A stretch of 17,759 bases of DNA. Source: GCA-2688775 sp964524225. GTDB lineage: Archaea; Nanobdellota; Nanobdellia; Woesearchaeales; GW2011-AR4. The notes beneath the pieces were generated by a model. The model was not told where the DNA came from. It ran no database searches and was given only the letters and a program-made list of their open reading frames with translations. This document shows, piece by piece, positions 5,979 to 12,977 of this stretch. The first letter of the stretch is position 1. Each line of letters starts with the position of its first letter. The DNA lies in the NCBI GenBank assembly GCA_964524225.1, contig CAZGEW010000026.1, forward strand, positions 1 through 17,759, written 5' to 3'. Both the position numbers and the translations under genes were made by a program.

Positions 5979-6893
5979 ATGAAAGTAATCAATCAAATAA
6001 AAATAAAGAATAAAATCAGTGTTAACGAGTTAGTCAAGCAAATGTCTTCTGTTGGTGTATTGGGAACTGGTAGATTAGCAAAGGCTGTTGATATCTGCGA
6101 GGCAATGATAAAAGACAAAAACTGCAAAGTTTTTATTGGATTAGCTGGCCCTCTTGTGCCAGGAGGAATGCGAGAAATAATAATTGATATGATAGAAAAC
6201 AAATGGTTTGATGTTGTTGTTACAACAGGGGCTACTTTAACGCATGATCTTGGAGAAGCACTTGGCTACAAGCATTACCAAGGTAGTGCCTATGTAGATG
6301 ATGCTTTGCTCTACAAAAAAGGACTCGATAGAATTTACGAATCATATATGCCAAACAAGCTCTATGAAGGAATGGAAGATTTTATTGTAAAAAATTTTGA
6401 TAGTCTAAAAAATAAGAAATCAATTAAGGATTTCTTATGGGGGCTTGGAAGACTAACTCCTAAGAAGTCTATATGCAAGGCATGTTATAAAAACAAAATT
6501 CCATTGTTTTGTCCTGCACTATCTGATTCTGGAATTGGACTGATGATATGGGGGCAATTAGCAAAGGGCAAAGATATTGAAACAAGAGCCTTTGAAGATT
6601 TAAAAGAGATAATTGACATTGTATGGACAGCAAAAAAAGCTGGTGTGATTTATTATGGTGGTGGAGTTCCTAAAAATTACATACAGCAGGCAATGCAATT
6701 TGCTAAATCTGCTTCATATGGAGTACAAGTCACAATGGATAGGCCAGAGCCAGGTGGCTCTTCAGGAGCAGAATTAAGAGAAGGCATTTCATGGGGCAAA
6801 ATGAATCCGAAAGCAAAATTTGTTGATTTAATTTGCGATGTAACAATTGCAATGCCAATCATTTTTGCAGCGTTAAAGGAAAGGGTAAAGTGA
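5979..6893 (+). CDS. dys: Deoxyhypusine synthase
   Basis: The enzyme transfers the 4-aminobutyl group of spermidine to one lysine of translation factor aIF5A, using NAD. The 304-residue sequence shows the family landmarks: LGTGRLAKAVDI (28-39), FIGLAGPLVPGGMR (52-65), VTTGATLTHDLGEAL (81-95), CPALSDSGIG (178-187) and GGGVPKNYI (227-235), in which Lys232 aligns with the catalytic lysine that forms the enzyme-substrate imine. The C-terminal GGSSGAELREGISWGK also fits. Length is typical of archaeal proteins. A strong hairpin lies 9 nt upstream. A homospermidine-synthase-like activity is possible in this superfamily, but the conserved motifs favour deoxyhypusine synthase. The gene ends 42 nt from the convergent trmB-type regulator. 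Confidence 0.93.
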   Translation: MKVINQIKIKNKISVNELVKQMSSVGVLGTGRLAKAVDICEAMIKDKNCKVFIGLAGPLVPGGMREIIIDMIENKWFDVVVTTGATLTHDLGEALGYKHYQGSAYVDDALLYKKGLDRIYESYMPNKLYEGMEDFIVKNFDSLKNKKSIKDFLWGLGRLTPKKSICKACYKNKIPLFCPALSDSGIGLMIWGQLAKGKDIETRAFEDLKEIIDIVWTAKKAGVIYYGGGVPKNYIQQAMQFAKSASYGVQVTMDRPEPGGSSGAELREGISWGKMNPKAKFVDLICDVTIAMPIIFAALKERVK

Positions 6894-6935
6894 ATTTTGA
6901 TCTTCAGCTTTTTTCTATACTGTATACCCTAAAAA

Positions 6936-7721
6936 TTAAGTTGGGGGACTATATTTTAGGCTTTCCTCAAATAGTACATCAACTGCGTTAATAAAAAATG
7001 GACTGTTGACCCAAATTGCAACTTCAAATTCTGGGACCATGTTTTCATTAGAAAGCATGAATATCATCTCATTTTTGTCAATAATAACAAATTGTGATTG
7101 TGCATTATAATTAACATAATCAACGTTTTGCAATTTCTTTGCTATTGATTCGTCATATACTGCATAAAGCTTTGCTTTGATCCCTCTTTTTACAAAATTT
7201 GGCATAAAGCTCTTTAATAGTTTGACGTATCTTTCAAGATGCTCTTTAGTTGTAACAATAACTATGCTTGATTTAACTTTTAATATCATATCCTTAATTA
7301 ACCTATTTATATTGGTTCTGCCAACAATTGATTTTGAAATTGTTGAAATATCAATATGCTGGATGTTAGTTTTATACAATAACTCAAGCTCTCTAAACTC
7401 GTCTGTTTCTTTTATGCCATCTACTTGCTCTTCTGATTGTTTTGCTTCTTCCATTATATCTTTTTTTACTATTTCAAGTATGAATTCTGGCTTTATAGCA
7501 AAATATTTTATTAGATTACCTATTTGCATCATTACAAAGCCCTTCTTTTCCAATGACTCAAGAACATCATAGCACCTGCTTCTTGGTACTCCAGAAATAT
7601 CAGCAAGTTCGCCTGCTGAAGCCAATCCTCTGCTAAGCAGAGCAGTCCATATTTTAACCTCATAAATGTTTAGCCTGAAATGTTTTCTTAAATCCATCAA
7701 TAATTGATTTTGTAATTTCAT
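6936..7721 (-). CDS. TrmB-family transcriptional regulator
   Basis: The protein has an N-terminal winged helix of the TrmB type: LNIYEVKIWTALLSRG, then ELADISGVPRSRCYDVLESL and EKKGFV, at about residues 16-63. A C-terminal effector-type region with IVIVTTKEHLERYVKLL and QFVIIDKNEMIFML resembles the PLD-like TrmB sensor domain. TrmB proteins usually respond to sugars or related metabolites and act as repressors or activators. A TTG two codons earlier (7727) is possible, but the ATG at 7721 is preferred, giving 261 aa. Two near-identical 17-bp repeats lie directly upstream, covering the likely transcription start, which suggests autoregulation. The adjacent mtnA on the same strand is a candidate co-target. 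Confidence 0.88.
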   Translation of the reverse strand: MKLQNQLLMDLRKHFRLNIYEVKIWTALLSRGLASAGELADISGVPRSRCYDVLESLEKKGFVMMQIGNLIKYFAIKPEFILEIVKKDIMEEAKQSEEQVDGIKETDEFRELELLYKTNIQHIDISTISKSIVGRTNINRLIKDMILKVKSSIVIVTTKEHLERYVKLLKSFMPNFVKRGIKAKLYAVYDESIAKKLQNVDYVNYNAQSQFVIIDKNEMIFMLSNENMVPEFEVAIWVNSPFFINAVDVLFEESLKYSPPT

Positions 7722-7730
7722 CTTCAATTA

Positions 7731-7792
7731 AGTATTAATTACAACTAAATCGAGTATTAATTACCACTATTTAAAGTTTTCTATTGAATACT
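7731..7792 (-). promoter_or_regulatory. Repeated operator-like sites and TATA box upstream of the TrmB-type gene
   Basis: AGTATTAATTACAACTA (7731-7747) and AGTATTAATTACCACTA (7753-7769) differ at one base and are spaced 22 bp apart, about two helical turns. An inverted partial copy, CTATTGAATACT, lies at 7781-7792. A minus-strand TATA-like CTTTAAATAG (about 7767-7776) would start transcription near 7746, within the repeats. This is the layout of an operator for repression, most simply by the adjacent TrmB protein. Confidence 0.6.
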
Positions 7793-7804
7793 ACTTTAAA
7801 GTGG

Positions 7805-8890
7805 TTATAAATATCTGCGCATATTGCAATATTTTTTAATAGCCTTTTTCTCTGCTTTTATAATGCCAGCTTCAGTTATAATACCACTTATATATCGAGA
7901 AGGTGTTATATCAAAGGCTGGATTTTTTGCTGTGCTTTCTTTAGGAGAGATTCTTATTTTTTTTATATCACCGTTCTCGTCAATACCTTGAATATACAAA
8001 ACCTCATCATGAGCCCTCTCTTCTATTAGTATATCACCACCACTTTTAGAGTTAATATCAAAGGTTGATAATGGAGCTGCAACATAAAAAGGAAGGTTAT
8101 TCTCTTTAGCCAAAACTGCTTTTTCATAAGTTCCTATTTTGTTTGCAACATCACCATTCATTGCAATTCTATCTGCTCCAACAATGACAAAATCTATTTT
8201 TTTATTTTTCATAAAAAATCCTGCCGCATTATCCACAATTATTGCATGGGGAATTTTTTCTTGGCTTAGCTCCCATGCTGTTAACGAAGAGCCTTGATTT
8301 CTCGGTCTTGTTTCATCAACATAAACAAAAACATTTTTTTTGTTGTAATGCGCAATTCTAATTGGTGCTAATGCAGTCCCAAAGTCAACACAAGCCAAAG
8401 CACCAGCATTGCAATGGGTTAAAATACTTTGGTTGTTTCCTATTAGATTGCTGCCGTGCTCTCCTATTTTCTTACATACATCTACGCTTGTATTTGCATA
8501 TTCTGTAGCAGCTTCAAATGCTAACATCTTTGAATTGGCAATACTTTTATCTTTGGACATTTTTCTTATTACAAAATCTATGGCATAGAATAAGTCATGT
8601 GCTGTTGGTCTTGTGGATTTCAACAAATTTGATGCTTTAATAGCATATTCTTTGAACTCTTCAAAACTTTCGCCTTCAAAATGTAAAGCTGCCTGCGCAA
8701 CTCCAAAAGCTCCAGTTGCACCAATTGCAGGGGCTCCTCTTACAATCATTGTCTTAATTGCATTTGCAGTGTCAGTATATGTATTGGATTTATAAATTTC
8801 AAACTGGTGTGGCAATAACAGCTGGTTTATCATGTAAACAGATGTATCTTGAATCCAGACTGTTCTGTAGTTGATGTTGTTGATGAGCAT
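7805..8890 (-). CDS. mtnA: S-methyl-5-thioribose-1-phosphate isomerase
   Basis: The enzyme isomerises methylthioribose-1-phosphate to methylthioribulose-1-phosphate in methylthioadenosine salvage. The 361-residue sequence shows RGAPAIGATGAFG (51-63), THCNAG with Cys160, DETRPRNQGSSLTAWEL (192-208), GADRIAMNGDVANKIGTY (238-255) with Asp240, and NPAFDITPSRYISGIITEAG. Cys160 and Asp240 correspond to the catalytic pair known from bacterial MtnA. The related archaeal ribose-1,5-bisphosphate isomerase and eIF2B-alpha proteins share the fold, but these motifs favour MtnA. It is divergent from apt, which recycles the adenine released in the same pathway. A TATA-like CTTTTAAAAT lies about 25 nt upstream (8911-8920). 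Confidence 0.92.
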   Translation of the reverse strand: MLINNINYRTVWIQDTSVYMINQLLLPHQFEIYKSNTYTDTANAIKTMIVRGAPAIGATGAFGVAQAALHFEGESFEEFKEYAIKASNLLKSTRPTAHDLFYAIDFVIRKMSKDKSIANSKMLAFEAATEYANTSVDVCKKIGEHGSNLIGNNQSILTHCNAGALACVDFGTALAPIRIAHYNKKNVFVYVDETRPRNQGSSLTAWELSQEKIPHAIIVDNAAGFFMKNKKIDFVIVGADRIAMNGDVANKIGTYEKAVLAKENNLPFYVAAPLSTFDINSKSGGDILIEERAHDEVLYIQGIDENGDIKKIRISPKESTAKNPAFDITPSRYISGIITEAGIIKAEKKAIKKYCNMRRYL

Positions 8891-8910
8891 AAGTTAAAAA
8901 AAGATTGGAG

Positions 8911-8920
8911 ATTTTAAAAG
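8911..8920 (-). promoter_or_regulatory. TATA-like box for mtnA
   Basis: Minus-strand CTTTTAAAAT is centred about 25 nt before the ATG at 8890. It shares the 98-bp divergent intergenic region with the apt promoter. Confidence 0.4.
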
Positions 8921-8958
8921 CTTTTTTATATTTCGATAAAGGCGTTAAACAAAAAAAC

Positions 8959-8966
8959 TATAAATA
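8959..8966 (+). promoter_or_regulatory. TATA box for apt
   Basis: TATAAATA is centred about 27 nt before the ATG at 8989. It is a near-ideal archaeal box for a leaderless mRNA. Confidence 0.55.
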
Positions 8967-8988
8967 TAACCTAAAATTACAATAGCTC

Positions 8989-9516
8989 ATGGACCTAAAA
9001 TCAATTATCAGAACAATTCCTAATTGGCCAAAGCAAGGTATTATGTTTAGAGATGTCACGACATTGTTTAAGGATGCTACGGCGTTCAATTATGTGATTG
9101 AGACGTTCTATGAAAGATATAAAAAAATGCAAATTGAGCTTGTTGCAGGAATCGAAAGCAGAGGCTTCATTATTGGAGGTGCTGTTGCTAACAGGCTTCA
9201 TAAGGGATTTATCCCAATAAGAAAAGAGGGAAAACTACCTGCTAAAACTGAAAAGGAAAACTACGAGCTTGAATATGGAATGTCGGCAGTTGAGATTCAT
9301 ATAGACGCTATTCAAAAAGGATTAAAAGTACTTCTGGTTGATGACTTGATTGCAACATCAGGTACATGTGCTGCTGCGATAAACCTAATCGAAAGACTTG
9401 GTGGCAAAGTTGTAGAATGTGCCTTTATAATTGAGCTAACTGATTTAGGAGGCAGAGAGAGATTAGAGAGAAAAGGGTATAAAGTATTTTCTTTGGTTGA
9501 ATTCGAAGGCGAATAA
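8989..9516 (+). CDS. apt: Adenine phosphoribosyltransferase
   Basis: The enzyme converts adenine and PRPP to AMP and pyrophosphate. The 175-residue protein has the class I phosphoribosyltransferase PRPP loop VLLVDDLIATSGT (114-126), the N-terminal IPNWPKQGIMFRDVTTL and the GIESRGFIIGGAVA segment (54-67), all typical of Apt. Length is normal and the start has a TATA box 27 nt upstream. Placed head-to-head with mtnA, it would recover the adenine released when methylthioadenosine is cleaved, while MtnA handles the sugar part. No methylthioadenosine phosphorylase gene is seen in this window. Confidence 0.95.
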   Translation: MDLKSIIRTIPNWPKQGIMFRDVTTLFKDATAFNYVIETFYERYKKMQIELVAGIESRGFIIGGAVANRLHKGFIPIRKEGKLPAKTEKENYELEYGMSAVEIHIDAIQKGLKVLLVDDLIATSGTCAAAINLIERLGGKVVECAFIIELTDLGGRERLERKGYKVFSLVEFEGE

Positions 9517-9532
9517 ATTTATTGTTATTAAA

Positions 9533-9910
9533 TCAATAGCCTCCTTTAAAAATTATATAATTTTGGGGTGTTCCAGGAATTGAAGGCACACCGATTACAT
9601 ATATTGATCTTGGAATACCTTCTGATAAACCTTTTAACAAGTCTAGAATATGAGGTGTTGGTTCTGCTCTTTGCGGAGCTGGATTAAAGTCTATTTGTCT
9701 TCCCTCCCTTTGTACATATCCGAGTCGTTCTAAATCGTATAATACCAATTGTTTTACACGAGGATCATCACTAGAACTAACGTGAACTCGATTTAACTCA
9801 GCATTTGTCATTGGTTTTAGTTGAGGATTTGGTCTATCCCTAACTTCGCCTGAAGTGGCGCATCCAGCTACTAACGCTAATAATAGAGGGGCATAATTAA
9901 GGTACTTCAT
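9533..9910 (-). CDS. Small predicted lipoprotein, 125 aa
   Basis: The N-terminus MKYLNYAPLLLALVAGC has a short basic/polar start, a hydrophobic core and a lipobox-like LVAGC with Cys17 as the predicted lipidated residue. The mature part has no recognised domain. It contains PNPQLKPMTNAELNRVHV, a D-D-P-R-V-K-Q-L-V-L helix, and a Pro-rich segment before a strand-rich end, IYVIGVPSIPG. It is likely tethered to the outer face of the membrane. The ATG is supported by a TATA-like AATATTTAAAT about 26 nt upstream. A bacterial-type lipobox in this setting is unusual but known in some archaea. It converges with apt, with 16 nt between stops. Confidence 0.65.
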   Translation of the reverse strand: MKYLNYAPLLLALVAGCATSGEVRDRPNPQLKPMTNAELNRVHVSSSDDPRVKQLVLYDLERLGYVQREGRQIDFNPAPQRAEPTPHILDLLKGLSEGIPRSIYVIGVPSIPGTPQNYIIFKGGY

Positions 9911-9930
9911 AATAAAGGGGTTTCTGTTAT

Positions 9931-9941
9931 AATATTTAAAT
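9931..9941 (-). promoter_or_regulatory. TATA-like box for the lipoprotein gene
   Basis: Minus-strand ATTTAAATATT is centred about 26 nt before the ATG at 9910. Confidence 0.5.
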
Positions 9942-9960
9942 GTTACTACAAATTAGTAAC
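9942..9960 (-). terminator. Small hairpin overlapping the stop of the zinc-ribbon gene
   Basis: GTTACTA and TAGTAAC form a 7-bp stem around a 5-nt loop, containing the TAA of the upstream gene and ending at the TATA box of the lipoprotein gene. It may separate the two transcripts. Confidence 0.3.
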
Positions 9961-10291
9961 TAAATCTTGGGTCCGTAGAATCTCTAATTAAATCGTCCTC
10001 GTCCTTATATTTTTTAACTCGCATTAATCTTGTTTTGCCACAATACGGGCATCTTAATACTTTTGGTGAACCTTTTCTGATTGAGAACTTAAATCTACAA
10101 CCCATACAAATAAAATTGATTGATTCCTGTTCTTCTGGTTTCTCTAATCTTAGCTTTTCTTTCTTTTCAAGTTTTTGCTTTTTTTCTAAACAATGAACAC
10201 ATACAAGTGATTTATCTTCATCATATTTTATATTATTAAAGTTAAATTCTTTTTTGCATCTGGAGCATGTATATAAAGATGTTAGTGACAT
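9953..10291 (-). CDS. Double zinc-ribbon protein, 112 aa
   Basis: The sequence has two four-cysteine modules: Cys9/Cys12 with Cys31/Cys34, and Cys62/Cys65 with Cys81/Cys84. They are joined by a highly charged Lys/Glu helix (35-56). Each module has the C-x2-C...C-x2-C spacing of a zinc ribbon; the second (CMGCRFKFSIRKG...CPYCGK) resembles ribbons found in archaeal RNA- or transcription-related proteins. The C-terminus is charged and ends DSTDPRFSY. It is likely a nucleic-acid or protein-interaction adaptor, cytoplasmic, of unknown function. An ATATTTATAAT-like box about 30 nt upstream (10318-10330) supports the start. Confidence 0.75.
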   Translation of the reverse strand: MSLTSLYTCSRCKKEFNFNNIKYDEDKSLVCVHCLEKKQKLEKKEKLRLEKPEEQESINFICMGCRFKFSIRKGSPKVLRCPYCGKTRLMRVKKYKDEDDLIRDSTDPRFSY

Positions 10292-10355
10292 TTTTATCTT
10301 AATTAATCTTTTATTTTAGAATTATAAATATTTTTTGTTTTTACAATGGTTTTAA

Positions 10356-11876
10356 TTACTTTTTAATCTTACCTTTTTCTATCTCCTCAGTTATATGCTC
10401 AATTTCATGCATGTCTGTTAAGTCGTGCTGTTCTTTTTTGGTAGGAATATCTTTGTCAATAAACTTAAGCAACTTTTTATTATAAATATCCTTTTCTTTT
10501 TTATCTGAAAAAAATGCATCTTTCTGATGCATTTTTTTAACATATTTTTCTTTAATTTTGTGATATTTACCAATGACCTCAAAAATAATACCTTCACTTG
10601 GTCTTATAGTAAGATATCTTTTGAAAAAAGAGTGCCCAATTCCAAGCTCTATAAGCCTAGCTTCTTTTAATTTTGGCAGCATAATAATGGATACAATTAA
10701 TCTCAATATGGCTGATATTAAAAAAACAAATAAAATGCTTGACAGAAATATCCACTTTGGCAAATTGTTTACCAAAAATCCGCCCAAAGCAGCTCCTATC
10801 ACAATTGATAAACCTTCAAAAAACTTGTAATAGGCAATACATCTTACCCTATTTTCTGGTCTTACTGCATCAAAAATGAAATTTGAAGAGCTTAAATTGA
10901 AGCCTGCCCATGAAATTCCAGAGAATACTTCTATTAACAATATATAATAAAAATTCTGAGAAAACAGCCAAAGTAAAGGTATAAATGGTGTGAGCATTCC
11001 ACTTATGTAGAGGACTAACTTCGTACCTCTCTTGTCAATCAGTTTGCCCCAAAAACCCATAGCTATGAAACTTGCAATAAGCTCAGAAGAAATTATAATT
11101 GCGAACTGCAAGTATGTGAAGCCCAGCTCTCTTAACATAAATACTGCAAAAAAAGGTGCGGCTATATATGTAGCAAGTTTAAATAATACAACATAAATGA
11201 CAAATCTTCCGTAGTTAGTCTTGTCCATCCTCCTAATAAAATCCAAAATGGAGAACTTTTCTGCGTGCTCTAAATCTGGCATAGGATTGTACATTAGGGC
11301 TTTAAAAAATGTAGAAAAAAGCCTTGCTATAAAGGCAATTGAGAATAGTATAGAAAAACCGAGAAAAGGGTACTTTGGGGAGTAATAATTAAGAACAAAA
11401 CCAGCAGTTAATGCTGCAACAAATGAAGTTAAACCTGTAATCCTGTTGCGAAGCCCGAAAAATTTGCCTCTTTCGTATTTTGGTACTACATCACCTAAGA
11501 GTGAATTACCGATTGGTTGCATCAACTGTACAAACAAAGTTTGTATAGAAACATAGGTAATTAATAGATACTTTTGGTTTGGAGTTGTGTATGGTATAAG
11601 CAATAATGGAATCCACAACAATGCATGTACAAAAGAGCTTATTACTAATATCTTCCTTCTGTCTCTTAATATTTCAACAATCCTTGCTGCAAAGAGCTGT
11701 ATAAAAGCACCGACTAATTGTGGCACATAAGTCAAAGCTGCTACAATGTTTAAGGAGGCATTTAAGGCAATTGCAAAAGGTGTTACAAATGACGCCGTCA
11801 CACCATCCATTACAGCGAAAGCTACCCCATCATAAACTGAATATCTCAAACTTTTTTTAATTATGTCTTCTGCCAT
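10356..11876 (-). CDS. Major facilitator superfamily transporter
   Basis: This 506-residue protein has about 12 hydrophobic helices, with a charged central loop (near FKALMYNPMPDLEHAEKF) between two six-helix halves. A long hydrophilic, Lys/Glu/His-rich cytoplasmic tail of about 90 residues follows. The fold and the loop after helix 2 (ARIVEILRDRRKIL, resembling the MFS G-x-x-x-D-R-x-G-R motif) point to the MFS; the substrate cannot be inferred. A TTG seven codons earlier would begin inside a strong hairpin, so the ATG at 11876 (MAEDIIKK) is preferred. The hairpin ends 9 nt before it. It lies downstream of cbf5 on the same strand. Confidence 0.85.
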   Translation of the reverse strand: MAEDIIKKSLRYSVYDGVAFAVMDGVTASFVTPFAIALNASLNIVAALTYVPQLVGAFIQLFAARIVEILRDRRKILVISSFVHALLWIPLLLIPYTTPNQKYLLITYVSIQTLFVQLMQPIGNSLLGDVVPKYERGKFFGLRNRITGLTSFVAALTAGFVLNYYSPKYPFLGFSILFSIAFIARLFSTFFKALMYNPMPDLEHAEKFSILDFIRRMDKTNYGRFVIYVVLFKLATYIAAPFFAVFMLRELGFTYLQFAIIISSELIASFIAMGFWGKLIDKRGTKLVLYISGMLTPFIPLLWLFSQNFYYILLIEVFSGISWAGFNLSSSNFIFDAVRPENRVRCIAYYKFFEGLSIVIGAALGGFLVNNLPKWIFLSSILFVFLISAILRLIVSIIMLPKLKEARLIELGIGHSFFKRYLTIRPSEGIIFEVIGKYHKIKEKYVKKMHQKDAFFSDKKEKDIYNKKLLKFIDKDIPTKKEQHDLTDMHEIEHITEEIEKGKIKK

Positions 11877-11885
11877 TTCAACAAT

Positions 11886-11920
11886 GAAAAAATTCAATTG
11901 CTATGTAATTGAATTTTTTC
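11886..11920 (-). terminator. Perfect 14-bp hairpin between cbf5 and the MFS gene
   Basis: GAAAAAATTCAATT and AATTGAATTTTTTC pair exactly around a 7-nt loop. On the minus strand it begins 4 nt after the cbf5 stop and ends in a T-run 9 nt before the MFS ATG. It may terminate cbf5, or act as a processing or translation element for the transporter mRNA. Confidence 0.6.
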
Positions 11921-11924
11921 AGAA

Positions 11925-12923
11925 TTAATAATTAATTCTATAAACTCCGGGTTGCATAAAAACCTTTTCTATCTTAACAGCTATGTCTTTTTCACCTAGC
12001 ATTTTATTTGAATCTGCCTGTGCTGTTCCTAAAGCAATTATCTCGTCTTTCAATGACATTACTGCAACTAAGTCACCCTTTTTTATTCCATCATTCAATT
12101 TTGATATGCCTGGTATTTTTAAGTCAATACCATGACAAATACTTTCAATTGTTGTGTCAAAAACCCAAACCTTCGGAATGTGAAGCACGCCCTTTTCTAC
12201 TGGTTCAATAACATTTCTAATAAATTTGTCATTTTTTTCTTTGCTCCAGAAATAATAAGCATCAGACAATTCCTGCAATGTAAATAATGTGGATTCAGTG
12301 AAGGGACCTGCTTTTGTTCTTCTAAGCTCTGCCATATGAGCTCCACAGTCAAGCTTTTGGCCAATATCATGAATTAACTTCCTTATATAAGTTCCCGCTT
12401 CTGATCCAACTTCAAATAAAACATCTTTTCCATCAATCTCCAAAATATTTAAATAGTAAACTGCTCTTGTTCTCAACTGTCTCTTTACAGAGCTTTTTAA
12501 TGGCGGTATTTGTTGTATTTTTCCAATAAAGTGTTTATTTATTGTTTCTCTTAATTTTTCTCCTTCTATTTCTTTATGCAGATGCATTATAGCAACATAT
12601 TCCTTTCCAGCTGTCAATAAGGTTTGGACTATCCGTGTGGCTCTGCCTAATGCAATTGGCAAAACCCCTGTCACTCTAGGATTTCTCCTTTACTCTAGAG
12701 TCCCAGAATGACCAGCCTTGCTTATTCCTAGAATTTGTTTTACGAAAGTTGAAACTTGATGTGATGTTGGACCTTTTGGTTTGTCAATATTGACAATGCC
12801 GTAGTTTACTATATCTTCAGTTTTTCTATATTCAGGCATACATCCGTATTTTTCATCTGTTTCTGCTTCTTTCCTTATTAATATTTCCCTATTTAGTTTC
12901 TCAAATGGTAATAAATTTTGCAT
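11925..12923 (-). CDS. cbf5: tRNA/rRNA pseudouridine synthase Cbf5, interrupted at the catalytic Asp
   Basis: Cbf5 (TruB family) is the catalytic subunit of archaeal H/ACA guide RNPs and also makes tRNA pseudouridine 55. The N-terminal part has the archaeal Cbf5 pattern: LPFEKLNREILIRKEAETD, then NIDKPKGPTSHQV and KAGHSGTL. After the interruption come TGVLPIALGRATRIVQ, GKEYVAIMHLH, the TYIRKLIHDIG segment and a C-terminal PUA domain. The reading frame stops at TAA 12690-12692. It resumes in the same frame as PRVTGVLP, after a 12-nt insert (12682-12693) that splits the catalytic Asp codon. Removing the insert gives GTLDPRVTG and a protein of 328 aa, the normal size. It follows eL31 at the end of a ribosomal cluster. 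Identity is near certain; whether the gene is expressed whole is not. Confidence 0.93.
12682..12693 (-). other. 12-nt insertion with in-frame stop inside cbf5 (possible mini-intron)
   Basis: On the minus strand, CTAGA is followed by GTAAAGGAGAAA and then TCCTAGAGTG. Removing these 12 nt joins CTA GAT CCT, that is Leu-Asp-Pro, the invariant core of TruB/Cbf5 proteins. An equivalent cut one base earlier gives the same product. The surrounding RNA can fold: ACTCT with AGAGT, a 7-nt one-sided bulge, then AGGA with TCCT and a GAAA loop (12673-12701). A standard archaeal bulge-helix-bulge does not form at these cut points. Confidence 0.7.
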
Positions 12924-12977
12924 CTCAAATCAAAGAAATCGGGTTTTTTAATAAATTTAATTATTTTAGAAGGAGAA

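Noticed and set aside
7722..7727. TTG start for the TrmB-type regulator
   Set aside because: An ATG two codons later is available and sits at a suitable distance from the predicted transcription start.
11877..11897. TTG start for the MFS transporter
   Set aside because: It would begin inside the 14-bp hairpin; the ATG at 11876 begins a normal MFS N-terminus.
12673..12698. Translational hop between the two CTAGAGT copies in cbf5
   Set aside because: Landing on the second CTA would be followed by GAG TGA, an immediate stop, so this cannot make the full protein.
12690..12700. Simple sequencing frameshift as the cause of the cbf5 break
   Set aside because: Both halves are in the same frame; the break is an extra 12 nt with a stop, not a one- or two-base indel.
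12673..12701. Standard bulge-helix-bulge intron in cbf5
   Set aside because: With the cuts that restore Leu-Asp-Pro, the required 4-bp central helix would pair TAAA with CCTA (or GTAA with TCCT), which does not form. A canonical splice motif is not supported, though other processing is not excluded.
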